IMG/VR virus record: IMGVR_UViG_3300008113_000294
Coordinates: 1-54,689 of that record
From: a virus
Reading direction: 5' to 3' (one strand)
Length of the DNA stretch: 54,689 nucleotides
Shown: positions 22,034 to 31,731 of the stretch, one piece after another
Position numbering within the stretch: position 1 is the stretch's first letter
How the letters are laid out: each line of letters starts with the position of its first letter
Program-made: the position numbers and the translations under genes
Notes under the pieces: generated by a model
What the model was told of the DNA's origin: nothing
Seen by the model: only the letters and a program-made list of their open reading frames with translations
Databases searched by the model: none

Positions 22034-22386
22034 AAGAGCTACGCGCCTTTGCTGAGGCGCAATTTTCTATGTCATTCCCGATAGGCGATGGCGGCGTTTC
22101 AGAGCGCGAGCATCTCTTAAAAATGGCAGAACAACACGATATAGTTGACCCTAGGCTTTTGGTGCAACTGCCTATTGATATGGCCGGGTATTGGAATTAT
22201 TACTGCCTGCTATCGCAAGGGCGCTCCTCAGACAAGCCCATCACCTACACCGATATAGTGTCTTTCTGTCAACTTTATGGCCTCAGGTTCTCAATCTACA
22301 CCATCCATGTTATAAAAGAGCTGGATGTTTTATGGCTTGATATGCAGTCAAAGAACATGCGGGAAAGGATGCGTAAAAATGGCTGA
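22006..22386 (+). CDS. Tail assembly chaperone frameshift extension (T domain of gpGT-like)
   Basis: This frame lacks a good ribosome site and is expected to be read by -1 slippage at 22015-22021, giving ...EEWSSF joined to FAEGIEELRAFAEAQFS. Residues show CLLSQGRSSDKPITYTDIVS and a helical C-terminus ending WLDMQSKNMRERMRKNG. Its end overlaps the tape measure start by 8 bases. In lambda the T domain binds the tube protein. The true coding part probably begins at about 22019, not at the ATG-like start. Confidence 0.75.
   Translation: MVKFFAEGIEELRAFAEAQFSMSFPIGDGGVSEREHLLKMAEQHDIVDPRLLVQLPIDMAGYWNYYCLLSQGRSSDKPITYTDIVSFCQLYGLRFSIYTIHVIKELDVLWLDMQSKNMRERMRKNG
22015..22021 (+). promoter_or_regulatory. 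Programmed -1 frameshift slippery site T_TTT_TTG
   Basis: In the zero frame the codons are AGT TTT TTG, so the heptamer T TTT TTG has the X_XXY_YYZ form. A -1 slip re-pairs on TTT TTT and moves into the frame of the downstream ORF. It sits about 12 bases before the zero-frame stop, as in the lambda G/GT system. Confidence 0.85.
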
Positions 22387-22843
22387 TCTTGCTAAGCTAC
22401 AGATTGCTGTTGATACAACGCAAGTACGCACCGCGATTAAAGACCTAGAGAATTTACAGGCAGCAACAAAAAGGTTTAGTGACGGCACAGCGGGCGCGGC
22501 GCAGAAATCCACCTCAGCTCTTAACACGATAACAGGCGGCACGTCTGGCGCTGCTAAGGCTGTAAACGATAACATGCAGCGGGCTGCGCTTAGCATGACA
22601 AATTTCAGCGCGGCAACTTCCAGTGCTTTAAATTCTGCGCAGAAAAATTTCACAGGTGTAAGCACCGCCGCTGCTGCAACATCAAGCAATGTTTCTGGCG
22701 TCTTTGGACGCATGGTTAATTCCGTATCAAGTGGCCTAAGTGGTCTTTCAACCCGTTTAGGCGATACCCTGTCCCCGCTCAATAGGTTGACGGGTGCATT
22801 CCGGGCGGTTAACGAAGCGGCTCTCTCTGTCTTTCTAGTGTAG
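22379..22843 (+). CDS. Tape measure protein, 5' part (frame-broken)
   Basis: Starts at ATG 22379 inside the end of the chaperone frame. The sequence is low-complexity helical with Ala, Ser and Thr (LAKLQIAVDTTQVRTAIKDL, ENLQAATKRF), typical of a tape measure N-terminus. The frame stops at 22843 at a point where the downstream frame continues with a clear tape measure domain. One extra base (for instance TTT to TTTT near 22830) would join them. The full protein of about 777 aa would set the tail length. Confidence 0.75.
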   Translation: MADLAKLQIAVDTTQVRTAIKDLENLQAATKRFSDGTAGAAQKSTSALNTITGGTSGAAKAVNDNMQRAALSMTNFSAATSSALNSAQKNFTGVSTAAAATSSNVSGVFGRMVNSVSSGLSGLSTRLGDTLSPLNRLTGAFRAVNEAALSVFLV

Positions 22844-22848
22844 AAACT

Positions 22849-24711
22849 TTGACGGGTTCTGCAAAAGAAGCGAATGAAACATACGGTTATTTGTTTAAAA
22901 CCGCGCAAAAAATGAGCATCCCTTTTGATGACTTATCAAGAAGCTATTCTAAACTTTTGCCGCTTATAAACAACGGTGTTTTGACCACTAAGCAAGGCCG
23001 TGACATCTTAGAAGGGCTGGCCGATACGGCTGCTGCAACTGGCGCAACTACCGAACAGCTCAATCAATCCATGTACGGTTTGGCGCAGGCGTTAACATCA
23101 CCAAAAGTGCAGGCGCAGGAACTGAATCAGATTATCGAGCCTTTGCCTGGCTTACTGCAAAACTTGGATGCAGCAGCTGCCTTGCCCGCTGGTGGTTTTA
23201 GAAAGCTGGTTAACGAGGGTAAAATCACGTCTCAAATCTTGGCGGAAACCTTGCCCGCAGCCTTGGCACGCTATAAGGGATCAGCGGAAGCGCAGCGCGA
23301 TTTGGTGAGTGCCTCAGCAACCCGTTTAAGTAACGAATGGACTAAGTTAAAGGCAACTTTATCTATCCCGCTTAACTTTGTTTATGCAAACTTTCTACAG
23401 GGTATCACGTTTTTGATTCGCCAAGTGAACGCTTTGATTGACGCTATAAAATCCTTAACGACTATAACTGATAGTGCCGCTGGCGGTAAGGTTGGAGATA
23501 TATCACAAAAAACTAAAGATAGGCTTGCGAAGGACTATGCCGCCTTAACGGGGGATAAGAAAGACACCGCAGGCAAGGCAAGTTTTAATTATGGCGAGTA
23601 CATAAAGAATTTGAATCAAGAGATTAGCATTCTAAAGATGGAAAGCCGCGTTGCCGATGTGGTGACTGAATCATACCGGGCTTACAACGATGCTAAAAAA
23701 GACGGCATAACGCTTAGCGGTGCGCAAGGAACTGAAATTTTTAATCTGGTGCGGCAGAAGCAACTTATAACCGAGGTTAAAGACCTAACCAAGGCCGCGA
23801 ATGATGACTTGCTTAATGCGAATGCTGAAAAGCTGAAATCCTTAACAGAGGTTGAGGCTGCTCAGCGCAATCTTTTGCGCTCAAACGAAGCAGACCGTTT
23901 AACGCAGCTTTTGCCTATTGCATCCGAACTTGAAAAGAGCGGCCAGTTAATTGGCGCTTATGATGCTATTCAAAAAAAGATTGTAGCGCTGCGCTCAATA
24001 GAGATAACAAATCCAAACGATGAAATAACCACTAGCGGCTTATTAAGTTCTGCTGAATTGCGCCTGAAAGAATTGGCGCAGACGGATGCAAAGGGCGCAG
24101 GCACGGCAATCGCGGATGCTATGACAAACGCCTTTGAAGCCGCAGACGATGCACTTGTGAACTTTGTTAAAAGCGGCAAGCTAAACTTTGGCGATCTGGC
24201 CGATAGCATTATATCTGATTTAGCACGCATCGCTATTCAGCAATCCATAACAAAGCCGCTTGCGGGCGCTTTTGGCTCTCTCTTAGGTGTGGCAGGGACG
24301 GCGCTAGGCTCTTACTTCGGCGGCGGCGGCGCGGCTGCTGCATCGTCTGGCGCGGTTGCGCAAGGCTCTACGGTTGGCAACTACACGGTGGGCGGTGGCG
24401 GGTTTACGGGTGCATCATCAACCTTGCCGGGCTTTGCTACTGGTGGCAGCTTTACCGTGGGCGGCGCTGGCGGCACTGATAGCCAAGTTGTTTCTTTCCG
24501 GGCAACGCCTGGTGAAATGGTAAACATTCAAACCCCACAAGGTGGCGGCGCGAATTCGCCTGCAATCAATCAATCCTTTACCATTGATGCACGCGGCGCT
24601 GATCCGGCTTCTATAGCGCGGCTTGATAAGGCCATTGATTCGCTATCCCGTACCATGAAAACACAAACTATATCCGCCGTGCGAGAAGCAAAAAGCCGGG
24701 GTCAATTATGA
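22849..24711 (+). CDS. Tape measure protein, 3' part (frame-broken)
   Basis: Residues 1-110 match the phage tape measure core: LTGSAKEANETYGYLFKTAQ, MSIPFDDLSRSYSKLLPLIN, QELNQIIEPLPGLLQNLDAA and EGKITSQILAETLPAALARY. A long helical region with heptad patterns follows, then a Gly/Ala-rich C-terminal stretch (SYFGGGGAAAASSGAVAQGS) and RATPGEMVNIQTPQ, a common tape measure ending. The TTG start assigned to this frame has no ribosome site and is not a real start; see the break at about 22830. Confidence 0.8.
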   Translation: MTGSAKEANETYGYLFKTAQKMSIPFDDLSRSYSKLLPLINNGVLTTKQGRDILEGLADTAAATGATTEQLNQSMYGLAQALTSPKVQAQELNQIIEPLPGLLQNLDAAAALPAGGFRKLVNEGKITSQILAETLPAALARYKGSAEAQRDLVSASATRLSNEWTKLKATLSIPLNFVYANFLQGITFLIRQVNALIDAIKSLTTITDSAAGGKVGDISQKTKDRLAKDYAALTGDKKDTAGKASFNYGEYIKNLNQEISILKMESRVADVVTESYRAYNDAKKDGITLSGAQGTEIFNLVRQKQLITEVKDLTKAANDDLLNANAEKLKSLTEVEAAQRNLLRSNEADRLTQLLPIASELEKSGQLIGAYDAIQKKIVALRSIEITNPNDEITTSGLLSSAELRLKELAQTDAKGAGTAIADAMTNAFEAADDALVNFVKSGKLNFGDLADSIISDLARIAIQQSITKPLAGAFGSLLGVAGTALGSYFGGGGAAAASSGAVAQGSTVGNYTVGGGGFTGASSTLPGFATGGSFTVGGAGGTDSQVVSFRATPGEMVNIQTPQGGGANSPAINQSFTIDARGADPASIARLDKAIDSLSRTMKTQTISAVREAKSRGQL

Positions 24712-25277
24712 CGCGCACTATTTCATCTTTGAATGAGGAGCAAATTTTATCCGATACTCTTGCCCCGGTTATTTTGTTTTATGCTGATTTTCCTACAGGG
24801 GCTGTTAGAGCCTGGACTGGTGTTGGCGATCTTGTTTGGGACGGTGACACATATCTTGGGGTTGGTAATCTTGGCTCTGTCTCATCGATTGAGGAAACCA
24901 TAAGCCTGCAGGCCGTTGGCGCAAAGTTTTCACTGTCCGGCATAAAAACTGAATTCATTACGCAGGTTTTAAATGATGACATTCAGGGGCGTGATTGCGT
25001 TGTTTACATCGGTTTTCTTGATTCATACGGCCAGCTAGTTGACGATCCTATTGTGCTTTTTAAGGGCTTGATGGACGTTTTATCAATTTATGAATCAGGC
25101 AATAGCACCTACGTTTCGATTGATGCCGAAAGTCTCTTGCGCGACTTTGAAGGCACGCGCACGCGCCGCTTAACGGATCAGGATCAGAAATCGGAATACC
25201 CTGGCGATAGGGGCTTAGAATACGTTGCTGGTTTACAAGAAGCCGAAATATTTTGGGGCCGCGAATATGAGAAATAG
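24708..25277 (+). CDS. Distal tail protein (DUF2163/DUF1833-like), 189 aa
   Basis: Directly follows the tape measure (ATGA overlap). Recognisable features are APVILFYADFPTGAVRAWTG, LVWDGDTYLGVGNLGSVSSI, EETISLQAVGAKFSLSG, and the repeated RTRRLTDQDQKSEYPGDRGL ending in LQEAEIFWG. This is the pattern of a tail-tip protein joining the tube to the baseplate hub in alphaproteobacterial phages. It acts in the virion tip. Confidence 0.7.
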   Translation: MTRTISSLNEEQILSDTLAPVILFYADFPTGAVRAWTGVGDLVWDGDTYLGVGNLGSVSSIEETISLQAVGAKFSLSGIKTEFITQVLNDDIQGRDCVVYIGFLDSYGQLVDDPIVLFKGLMDVLSIYESGNSTYVSIDAESLLRDFEGTRTRRLTDQDQKSEYPGDRGLEYVAGLQEAEIFWGREYEK

Positions 25278-25689
25278 AAAGAAGAGCTGGCGCGATGACT
25301 TTGAAAAATTCATTGATTCCTATCGTGATAAACCTTTCCGATATGGCGATTCAGATTGCTGTTTATTTATTGCTGATTGCGTAAAATCAATTTCAGAAAC
25401 GGCGCTTGACCCGGCGGCTGATTATCGCGGCCACTATGATGATGAAAATTCTGGCCGTGATGAAATCATGAATCGCCACGGTTCAATAAAGAACGCGCTT
25501 TTAAAGGCTGGCCTGATAGAGATTGATAAGAATCTCTTAATGCCATCGGATGCGGTTATATGCACGATAGGAAACTATGAAATATGCGGCGTCTGCGTAG
25601 GGCATAACATCGCTTTCATGTGCGAGAGCGGCTTAAAATTTGTGCCTGAAAGCAAGGTGCAAATAAATACTGTCATGAGGCTATTTTAA
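25267..25689 (+). CDS. DUF6950 (NlpC/P60-like) tail peptidase, 140 aa
   Basis: The DUF6950 signature is FRYGDSDCCLFIADCVKSIS, with the candidate catalytic Cys in DCC, and a later CVGHNIAFMCESGLKF providing the expected His. NlpC/P60-type tail proteins usually cleave peptidoglycan cross-links during DNA entry. ATG 25267 overlaps the previous gene by 11 bases and is preferred over an earlier in-frame start. Confidence 0.7.
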   Translation: MRNRKKSWRDDFEKFIDSYRDKPFRYGDSDCCLFIADCVKSISETALDPAADYRGHYDDENSGRDEIMNRHGSIKNALLKAGLIEIDKNLLMPSDAVICTIGNYEICGVCVGHNIAFMCESGLKFVPESKVQINTVMRLF

Positions 25690-25690
25690 G

Positions 25691-26194
25691 ATGCCGCCGC
25701 TTATCATTGCCGCTGCTGCTGCTGCTACCGCTGCTGGTGTTAGCGCCGCTGTTGCGGGTACGGTTATCGCCGGGATCACGATTTCGGCAGTTGGTGCGGC
25801 AGCTATCGGGGCAATCGCTGCTATTGCCGTTTCTTATATTGGCTCAACGCTTTTAGCTTCTGTTAGCGGCGGCAATAAGGGGCCGGGGCAATCATCCTCA
25901 TTCGCCGGGTTGTCTGGATTAAGAACAACGGCGCGAAGTGCTGCAGCTGTGCACCAGATTGTTTATGGCCGAGTGCGCAAAGGCGGGACGCTAGTTTTTT
26001 TTCATTCAAAGCCTAAGCCGGGCAGCGCAAAGAATGAAATCCTATATCTGGCTATCGTTCTAGCCGCGAATGAGTGTGACGCCGTAGAGCAGTATTATAT
26101 AAACGGCACGCCTATCGTTATTGACTCGAATGGTGATTGCACGTCACCTTCAAAGTATGTGGGTTTGGTAAAGATTCAATTCAAACAGGCTTAG
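25691..26194 (+). CDS. Tail tip protein (J-like), 5' part (frame-broken)
   Basis: Residues 1-60 are a hydrophobic Ala/Gly/Ile-rich N-terminal region (IIAAAAAATAAGVSAAVAGT); then the tip domain starts: SAAAVHQIVYGRVRKGGTLV, EILYLAIVLAANECDAVEQY and YYINGTPIVIDSNGDCTS. The frame stops after KYVGLVKIQFKQA. Reading one base back at 'TTCAAACAGG' (about 26173-26179) continues as KTGLGSPDQLANAFF in the next ORF. Confidence 0.75.
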   Translation: MPPLIIAAAAAATAAGVSAAVAGTVIAGITISAVGAAAIGAIAAIAVSYIGSTLLASVSGGNKGPGQSSSFAGLSGLRTTARSAAAVHQIVYGRVRKGGTLVFFHSKPKPGSAKNEILYLAIVLAANECDAVEQYYINGTPIVIDSNGDCTSPSKYVGLVKIQFKQA

Positions 26195-27906
26195 GCTCAC
26201 CAGATCAGCTGGCAAACGCCTTTTTTATCAGTGAATGCGAAGGGAAATGGACAGTAGAGCACCGCTTGCGCGGGCGCTGTACTGCCTATGTCAAACTCAC
26301 TTATGACGCGGCTGTTTTTGGCTCTGGAATTCCCAATATAAGCGCCGTTATTCGCGGCATGAAAGTTAAAGATTTTCGCACGGGTGTCACTGCTTATTCA
26401 GAAAACCCGGCTGTTTGTCTTTGGGATTATATGCAGCGCCGCGATAACATCGGGCGGCCTTTGGGTATTGGCGCAACGGAATCTATGCGCGATAATTCTT
26501 ACTGGACGGTTGCCGCTAATATTTGTGATGAATATGTAACAGTGCCGGGCGGCTTGGAAAAGCGATTCACTTGTAATGGCGCATTATCTATTGACGGTAC
26601 GCCTAAAAGTAAAATGGAGGAACTGCTAACTTCCTTTGCTGGGTCAACGTCTTATACCTCAGGCAAATGGCGCACTTTTGCCGCTGGATACGTTACCCCG
26701 TCTGTTGAATTCTCAGAGGATGACATAGCCACGATTGACGCATCGGACGTTGCTGTTACCGTGCAAACAAACAAGTCTTTAAAGGAAAAAATTAACGGTG
26801 TGAAAGCGCTCTACATCGATAGAGAGCAAGATTACAATCTTGTTGAGATGCCGGAAATATCCGTTAACGAAACGGAATTAAATCGGCGTTTTATCGATTT
26901 AACAATGCCTTTTACCAATTCCATTTACTGTGCGCAACGGATAGCCAATATTGCGCTTAAGCAGTCAAGAAAGCAGCTTAGCCTTTCCATCCCTTTAAAT
27001 TTTAAGGGCATGAAAATCACGCCAGGGGACAACGTCAAAATTTCTATCGAGCGTTTTGGATGGGCTAAAAAAGTCTTTAAATGCGTAGGCTGGACGCTGG
27101 ACGATTTAGGGCAAATTACCGCAACTTTCCGTGATGATTCCGTTGATATTTACAGTGATGATATCGATTATAAAAGCGGCGCGGCGCTGGAATCCGCAAC
27201 CGTTCCTAACTGGGTTGCTGAGGATGCAACCGCGCCGGATGGGCTTGTTGCGGTTGGCCTAAATAATTCCATCCAGCTATACTGGGATGAAGTGCAAGAC
27301 CCGTCTTTTTCATCGGTCAACATCTTTATGGCCAGCACAAACGACCGGGCAACGTCTACGCTTGTTGATAAGACCTCAACCCGCGCTTATACGGTCAACA
27401 ACCTACCTAGCAACGCAACCCGTTATTTCTGGATTCGTTCTGAGGATGTTTATGGCACGCTATCGGGCTTTGAGCCTAGCAGCCCTACTGGTGGCGTTTC
27501 AGCAACAACACAAGCGGATAGTTCGGCGCTAATCACTGTGACCGTCAATATCACTGTTGCCTCTCTTAACGTTGGTACAGCTATGGTTTTAGATGCGGCA
27601 ATCTTGCAGCAATATTATATACGAAATATTGTAATAACAGGCGTAGCTGATTTTGATCATTCCGGCGACAAACATGTAATATTGACGGATGGAATCACTA
27701 CTTGGACAACTTTAGATAAAGTATACCTTAAAAATTTAAGCCCCGCTCGTTGGGGGGAGACGCATGTGCCATACCCCGCTACGCAATCGGATATTTCAAA
27801 AGAGAGCGGTCCGGGTCAAGATATTAAAATGCAGTATAGTGGTGGAACTACTTCATATTTATCGGGGACGTTTACTGTATTAATGACCTATGAAAGGAAA
27901 CTCTAA
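26137..27906 (+). CDS. Tail tip protein (J-like) with fibronectin-III domain, 3' part (frame-broken)
   Basis: The J-like core continues: CEGKWTVEHRLRGRCTAYVK, IRGMKVKDFRTGVTAYSENP, AVCLWDYMQRRDNIGRPLGI and RFIDLTMPFTNSIYCAQRIA. Near residues 345-440 lies a fibronectin-III domain (APDGLVAVGLNNSIQLYWDE, TRYFWIRSEDVYG), then an about 130-residue C-terminal beta domain. This tip protein contacts the host receptor or builds the baseplate hub. The first residues of this ORF (before about 26180) are out-of-frame leader. Confidence 0.8.
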   Translation: MHVTFKVCGFGKDSIQTGLGSPDQLANAFFISECEGKWTVEHRLRGRCTAYVKLTYDAAVFGSGIPNISAVIRGMKVKDFRTGVTAYSENPAVCLWDYMQRRDNIGRPLGIGATESMRDNSYWTVAANICDEYVTVPGGLEKRFTCNGALSIDGTPKSKMEELLTSFAGSTSYTSGKWRTFAAGYVTPSVEFSEDDIATIDASDVAVTVQTNKSLKEKINGVKALYIDREQDYNLVEMPEISVNETELNRRFIDLTMPFTNSIYCAQRIANIALKQSRKQLSLSIPLNFKGMKITPGDNVKISIERFGWAKKVFKCVGWTLDDLGQITATFRDDSVDIYSDDIDYKSGAALESATVPNWVAEDATAPDGLVAVGLNNSIQLYWDEVQDPSFSSVNIFMASTNDRATSTLVDKTSTRAYTVNNLPSNATRYFWIRSEDVYGTLSGFEPSSPTGGVSATTQADSSALITVTVNITVASLNVGTAMVLDAAILQQYYIRNIVITGVADFDHSGDKHVILTDGITTWTTLDKVYLKNLSPARWGETHVPYPATQSDISKESGPGQDIKMQYSGGTTSYLSGTFTVLMTYERKL

Positions 27907-27908
27907 CA

Positions 27909-28616
27909 ATGGCATCTTTGGTCTGGCCTGTTGACGTTCGCCCTTATTCACAGGAATTTTTCATAGAGACAAACGTTTCTAGATTCACCTCTCTTTTTAC
28001 AAAGCAGAGCCAGCTGCTGGAGCGGCAGGGAAAAAGATGGGTTTCGGTTGTCTCTTTTCGCGGTTTCTATGAGAGCGCGTTGCGCATTGAATCGCTGCTA
28101 GCGAAAATGAATGGCGGCGTGACAACGGTTTTAATGCCGGATTTTCGGCGGCTAGCCCCTCTAAATCCCCTTAATTCTATCCGTGATTATTATACGGAAT
28201 CAGGCACAACAACGTTTACCGATGGCGCAACCTTTGATGATGGCGCTGTTTTCTTTTCTGGTACGCTGGCTGATTATTTGGCGGATATTGAAATATACGC
28301 AACCGGGTTTGATAACGAGATTTTTTACAAGGGCGCTTTCCCGCTGCAAAAGGTTGTTAACGCTGGCGAGATTTTGCAAACCAGCGAAGGCCGCGTGCAT
28401 ATGATTATTGATGATTCGACCGCTGATTCTTTGGGTAACGGATCGTTTAAAGTTTACCCTACGCTTAAGACGTTCTCATATATTGGAAGCCGTCTAATTG
28501 ACCTCATGACTGCGCCTAGGGTATTAATGAGAGTAACGGCAAACGAATATATGCGCAACAGCAGTTCTGCACCGTTCAACTCAGAATACAACTTTTCTAT
28601 GGTTGAGGAACTATGA
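27909..28616 (+). CDS. Conserved tail-tip/fibre-adjacent protein, 235 aa
   Basis: The pattern 'W.vdv.p.s..f.ie.n...f.S.ft...q..er.G.rW...vsF' (residues 1-65: LVWPVDVRPYSQEFFIETNV, QLLERQGKRWVSVVSFRGFY) and a following LPDFRR-like 'MPDFRRLAP' occur in proteins next to tailspikes in siphophages. The rest is beta-rich. It is likely a small tail-fibre adaptor or distal tail protein. Overlaps the spike gene by 4 bases. Confidence 0.6.
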   Translation: MASLVWPVDVRPYSQEFFIETNVSRFTSLFTKQSQLLERQGKRWVSVVSFRGFYESALRIESLLAKMNGGVTTVLMPDFRRLAPLNPLNSIRDYYTESGTTTFTDGATFDDGAVFFSGTLADYLADIEIYATGFDNEIFYKGAFPLQKVVNAGEILQTSEGRVHMIIDDSTADSLGNGSFKVYPTLKTFSYIGSRLIDLMTAPRVLMRVTANEYMRNSSSAPFNSEYNFSMVEEL

Positions 28617-31600
28617 CAATTTACACGCCAGATGAAATAATCCCCGCCTCTGGCAACGTGCCAAAAGATAAGTTGCGCGAGTTTATCCGTCAAACTGGTG
28701 TTGCTAATATCAATCGCTTAAAGATTATTCGCATACAAGACCAAGCTGGCTATATTGGTGATTATAATTCCGATACCGGATCGGGAAGTTCTGATCACGT
28801 TGCTTTTGGCAATGCTCTTGATGCGATGCTAGCAGACGAAGATGCCGTTTTAGAAGGTAACGGGCAGCCTCTATTCCTTGGCACTACAAACTTAGGTGCA
28901 AAGCGTATTTCACCCCGTGCGCGGTTCTACTGGAACGGCACGAGGATTTATGCTGATACCCGCCCTGGCGGTGTTTACAACACGGGCGGCATAATAACCC
29001 TCAATGCGCCGCAAGGTATGTACCATGAGGATTTAATTCTTAATGGGTTAACAGAGCACCGTATCACATCAATATCTGTATCAGGCACAACGGCAACGGT
29101 TACAACGGCGGATGCACATGGCTACGTTCCCAATCAATTAACGTATTTATGGGGCGTTGAGCAGCCCACTGGATCTCTAACAACTATCGAGACAATTCTT
29201 TCAGCAAGGGAATATAATGGACGCAAAGTTGTTTTAAGCGTTCCTACCACAACGAGTTTTACTTTCGCTGTGACGGCAGGAACTCCTACAAACCCCGTGG
29301 TGCTGCGCGGGCGCTGCGCTTGGACTAAAAATATTCTTTTTGGCGGCGATGGGTTGCGGCTGTTCACTGGCCAGTATGTTCACCTTAACCGCGTGCGCTT
29401 TGAATCGATTAATGACGGTTACGTGCGGTATACAACAACAACAAACAACTCAGCCATTCAAGCAAACCCCTATGCGCCAGTTGCCGCTGGCTTCTTAAAG
29501 ATGACGGATTGTCATGCCATCAATTGCGTGCAGGCTTCCACTTCTTTCGGTGGCGCATATAACGTTGATATAACGGGTCACACATACGAAGGCGGGCGAG
29601 CATCTAGCTTTAAATTTGCCTCACAACTCGCGGGCGGCGGATCATTCCGCTATCACGGTCAAGTGCGAGATACTGTGCCAGCCGCTTTCGGCGGATTTGA
29701 TGCATCACATCCTAACTGTTATGCGGGCGTAGGATTTGTTGCGGAAGGCGTCAATTTCTTTGATGTCGACCTTTTGCTTGATGGCGTGCGCGAAGGTTTC
29801 AATATTCTGCCTAACCGCGATGCGGATGCTATTGCAACGTCTAAAATTGCAAACCATGGCCACATACGAATCAATGCACGCAATTGCGGCGATCCTTTAA
29901 ATAGGCGCTTATGGAACGTGGGACGGATTGAGGATAACTCTACGCAAACCTCTGTAATCGACGGTTGCCGCAACATAACTTTTGATATCAATGTCGAAAA
30001 CTTGCGCGGGTGGGCGATAAGAATTGGTAACAACTTAGGCCACATGAATACCATTTCTGGGAAAGTGCGCACTACAGGTTGCTTAGGCGCTCTTGTGATG
30101 CGCTTGCGAAACGGTGGGCGCAGTAAGATTGAAGTTGAAGGCGATGGCACTGGCGCAAGCACCGATGATTTATGGGTAACAAACACTGTTGCATATAAGG
30201 TTAGCGAGGGCATGGTTTATAACGGTGGTGTTTGGCGCTGCGATGTTTCACCGGGGACAAATTCCACTATTGCTCCTACAGGAACCGGGGTTATAGCAAC
30301 TGCGGACGGTTACACTTGGAAATATATTCATCCTAGCACTGGCATTGATATTGATTCAGACGAATCAACGGCCTTGATGCAAGAGGTTGATCTTGATTTA
30401 ATTTACCGCAATAACCCGGTGGGTGGCGGCGTGTATTTAAGTAAATTATACGGCGCAAGTTATAACGTTGTTGCAACTGGCAATAGTGGCCCAGGCTTAA
30501 ATGAGCAGGCGCTTACAAACTGCCTTGCAAAAAATATCATGGCGCACAGAAACGGCAGCACTCAGGTTAATTCGACTGGTTTAATAAATCACAACTACGC
30601 TGTGCTTGATTATGATTGTGATAACAATGCATTCAATCCGCATACAATCGATTCTTATCAAGGGGTTGTCATCAATAAGCGTACCATTCGCAATGCCGCG
30701 TCAACCGCTAACATCAATCTAAACGGGCTGCGCCCCGATGGAATCACCATCACAGAACCCGCCGCAATGATTAACTGTACAACCGTGCAGGATGTTTTGA
30801 ATAACTTAGGTTATGCCTACAAGCATTTAATGGATAAGAATAAATTTAATATAGAGGTTCCCGGTATCGCCGATGCGGGGAGCGCAGGCGGAACGCCGGG
30901 CGTATATCCGGGCGGCTCTCGTTTACGCTTAGGCTCTTTTGGCACTACGCTACAAAAGGGCGGCGCGGCTGCTGGCTCTATGACGTATGACTGCAAAAAC
31001 CCCGGCATCTATGTACCGAACGCATATGCAGCAGGCGCACCCCCGGTGGCAAAGCGGATTAACGGCGCGAACACATTTACCAGCGGATGCGGTTGGGCGG
31101 CTACTAATAATACTGTTGTTGGCTGTATCGCGGTTTATGAAGTTGTCAACTTTGGCGAAGCTGGCGCAACGGGCAACTTAGGAACGGAACCGCCAGCCGA
31201 TACGTTTGGTATTGTTGACGGTAGCAATATTAATACCAATGCGCATTGGTGGCTCTACCTGAATAACTATAAGGATTTAGGCAGCGCCGGATCGCCGCTG
31301 TGGGCATCGGGTCAAACTGTACAGCCGGGCGCTATACGTAGTGTGGGTTTTGCTCTAACAAGTCTCACAGGGAACGGCACAACCGCAACAGCAGTTAAAG
31401 CTAGCCATGGTCTTTCCACCGGGGATAAGCGTTATATTGCTCGCGCTAATGGCCAATTCAGCACCTATAATCAAACAACGCAAAATTTCGACTTGGTAAC
31501 GATAACCGTTGTTGATGCGAACACGTTTACCTTCCCTTCTTTAGGCACGGGAACAGCCGCCCCATCTACAGGAAACACTGAAATTGTTTGCTTGACGGGT

Positions 31601-31729
31601 TGCTATGAAATGGTAGCACCGAACACAAGAACAACAGGTTCAACTGCCCCGGTAGGGCGCGGCATAGTGTCTGGTAACTATTTTCTTGCCGTTGCTGGCG
31701 CGGGCGTTAAGTTTGTGAAGGTGGCATAA
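28613..31729 (+). CDS. Tailspike/tail fibre, predicted beta-helix, 1038 aa
   Basis: Long secreted-looking protein made of Gly/Asn-rich short strands (repeated N-G and T-G turns), characteristic of right-handed beta-helix spikes. The N-terminal 70 residues (TIYTPDEIIPASGNVPKDKL) form the tail attachment domain. A bead-like domain near 150-220 (SISVSGTTATVTTADAHGYV ... FTFAV) is repeated near 930-1000 (SLTGNGTTATAVKASHGLST ... NTFTFP). No catalytic motif identified with confidence. It is probably the receptor-recognition or capsule-degrading protein. Confidence 0.75.
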   Translation: MTIYTPDEIIPASGNVPKDKLREFIRQTGVANINRLKIIRIQDQAGYIGDYNSDTGSGSSDHVAFGNALDAMLADEDAVLEGNGQPLFLGTTNLGAKRISPRARFYWNGTRIYADTRPGGVYNTGGIITLNAPQGMYHEDLILNGLTEHRITSISVSGTTATVTTADAHGYVPNQLTYLWGVEQPTGSLTTIETILSAREYNGRKVVLSVPTTTSFTFAVTAGTPTNPVVLRGRCAWTKNILFGGDGLRLFTGQYVHLNRVRFESINDGYVRYTTTTNNSAIQANPYAPVAAGFLKMTDCHAINCVQASTSFGGAYNVDITGHTYEGGRASSFKFASQLAGGGSFRYHGQVRDTVPAAFGGFDASHPNCYAGVGFVAEGVNFFDVDLLLDGVREGFNILPNRDADAIATSKIANHGHIRINARNCGDPLNRRLWNVGRIEDNSTQTSVIDGCRNITFDINVENLRGWAIRIGNNLGHMNTISGKVRTTGCLGALVMRLRNGGRSKIEVEGDGTGASTDDLWVTNTVAYKVSEGMVYNGGVWRCDVSPGTNSTIAPTGTGVIATADGYTWKYIHPSTGIDIDSDESTALMQEVDLDLIYRNNPVGGGVYLSKLYGASYNVVATGNSGPGLNEQALTNCLAKNIMAHRNGSTQVNSTGLINHNYAVLDYDCDNNAFNPHTIDSYQGVVINKRTIRNAASTANINLNGLRPDGITITEPAAMINCTTVQDVLNNLGYAYKHLMDKNKFNIEVPGIADAGSAGGTPGVYPGGSRLRLGSFGTTLQKGGAAAGSMTYDCKNPGIYVPNAYAAGAPPVAKRINGANTFTSGCGWAATNNTVVGCIAVYEVVNFGEAGATGNLGTEPPADTFGIVDGSNINTNAHWWLYLNNYKDLGSAGSPLWASGQTVQPGAIRSVGFALTSLTGNGTTATAVKASHGLSTGDKRYIARANGQFSTYNQTTQNFDLVTITVVDANTFTFPSLGTGTAAPSTGNTEIVCLTGCYEMVAPNTRTTGSTAPVGRGIVSGNYFLAVAGAGVKFVKVA

Positions 31730-31731
31730 AT

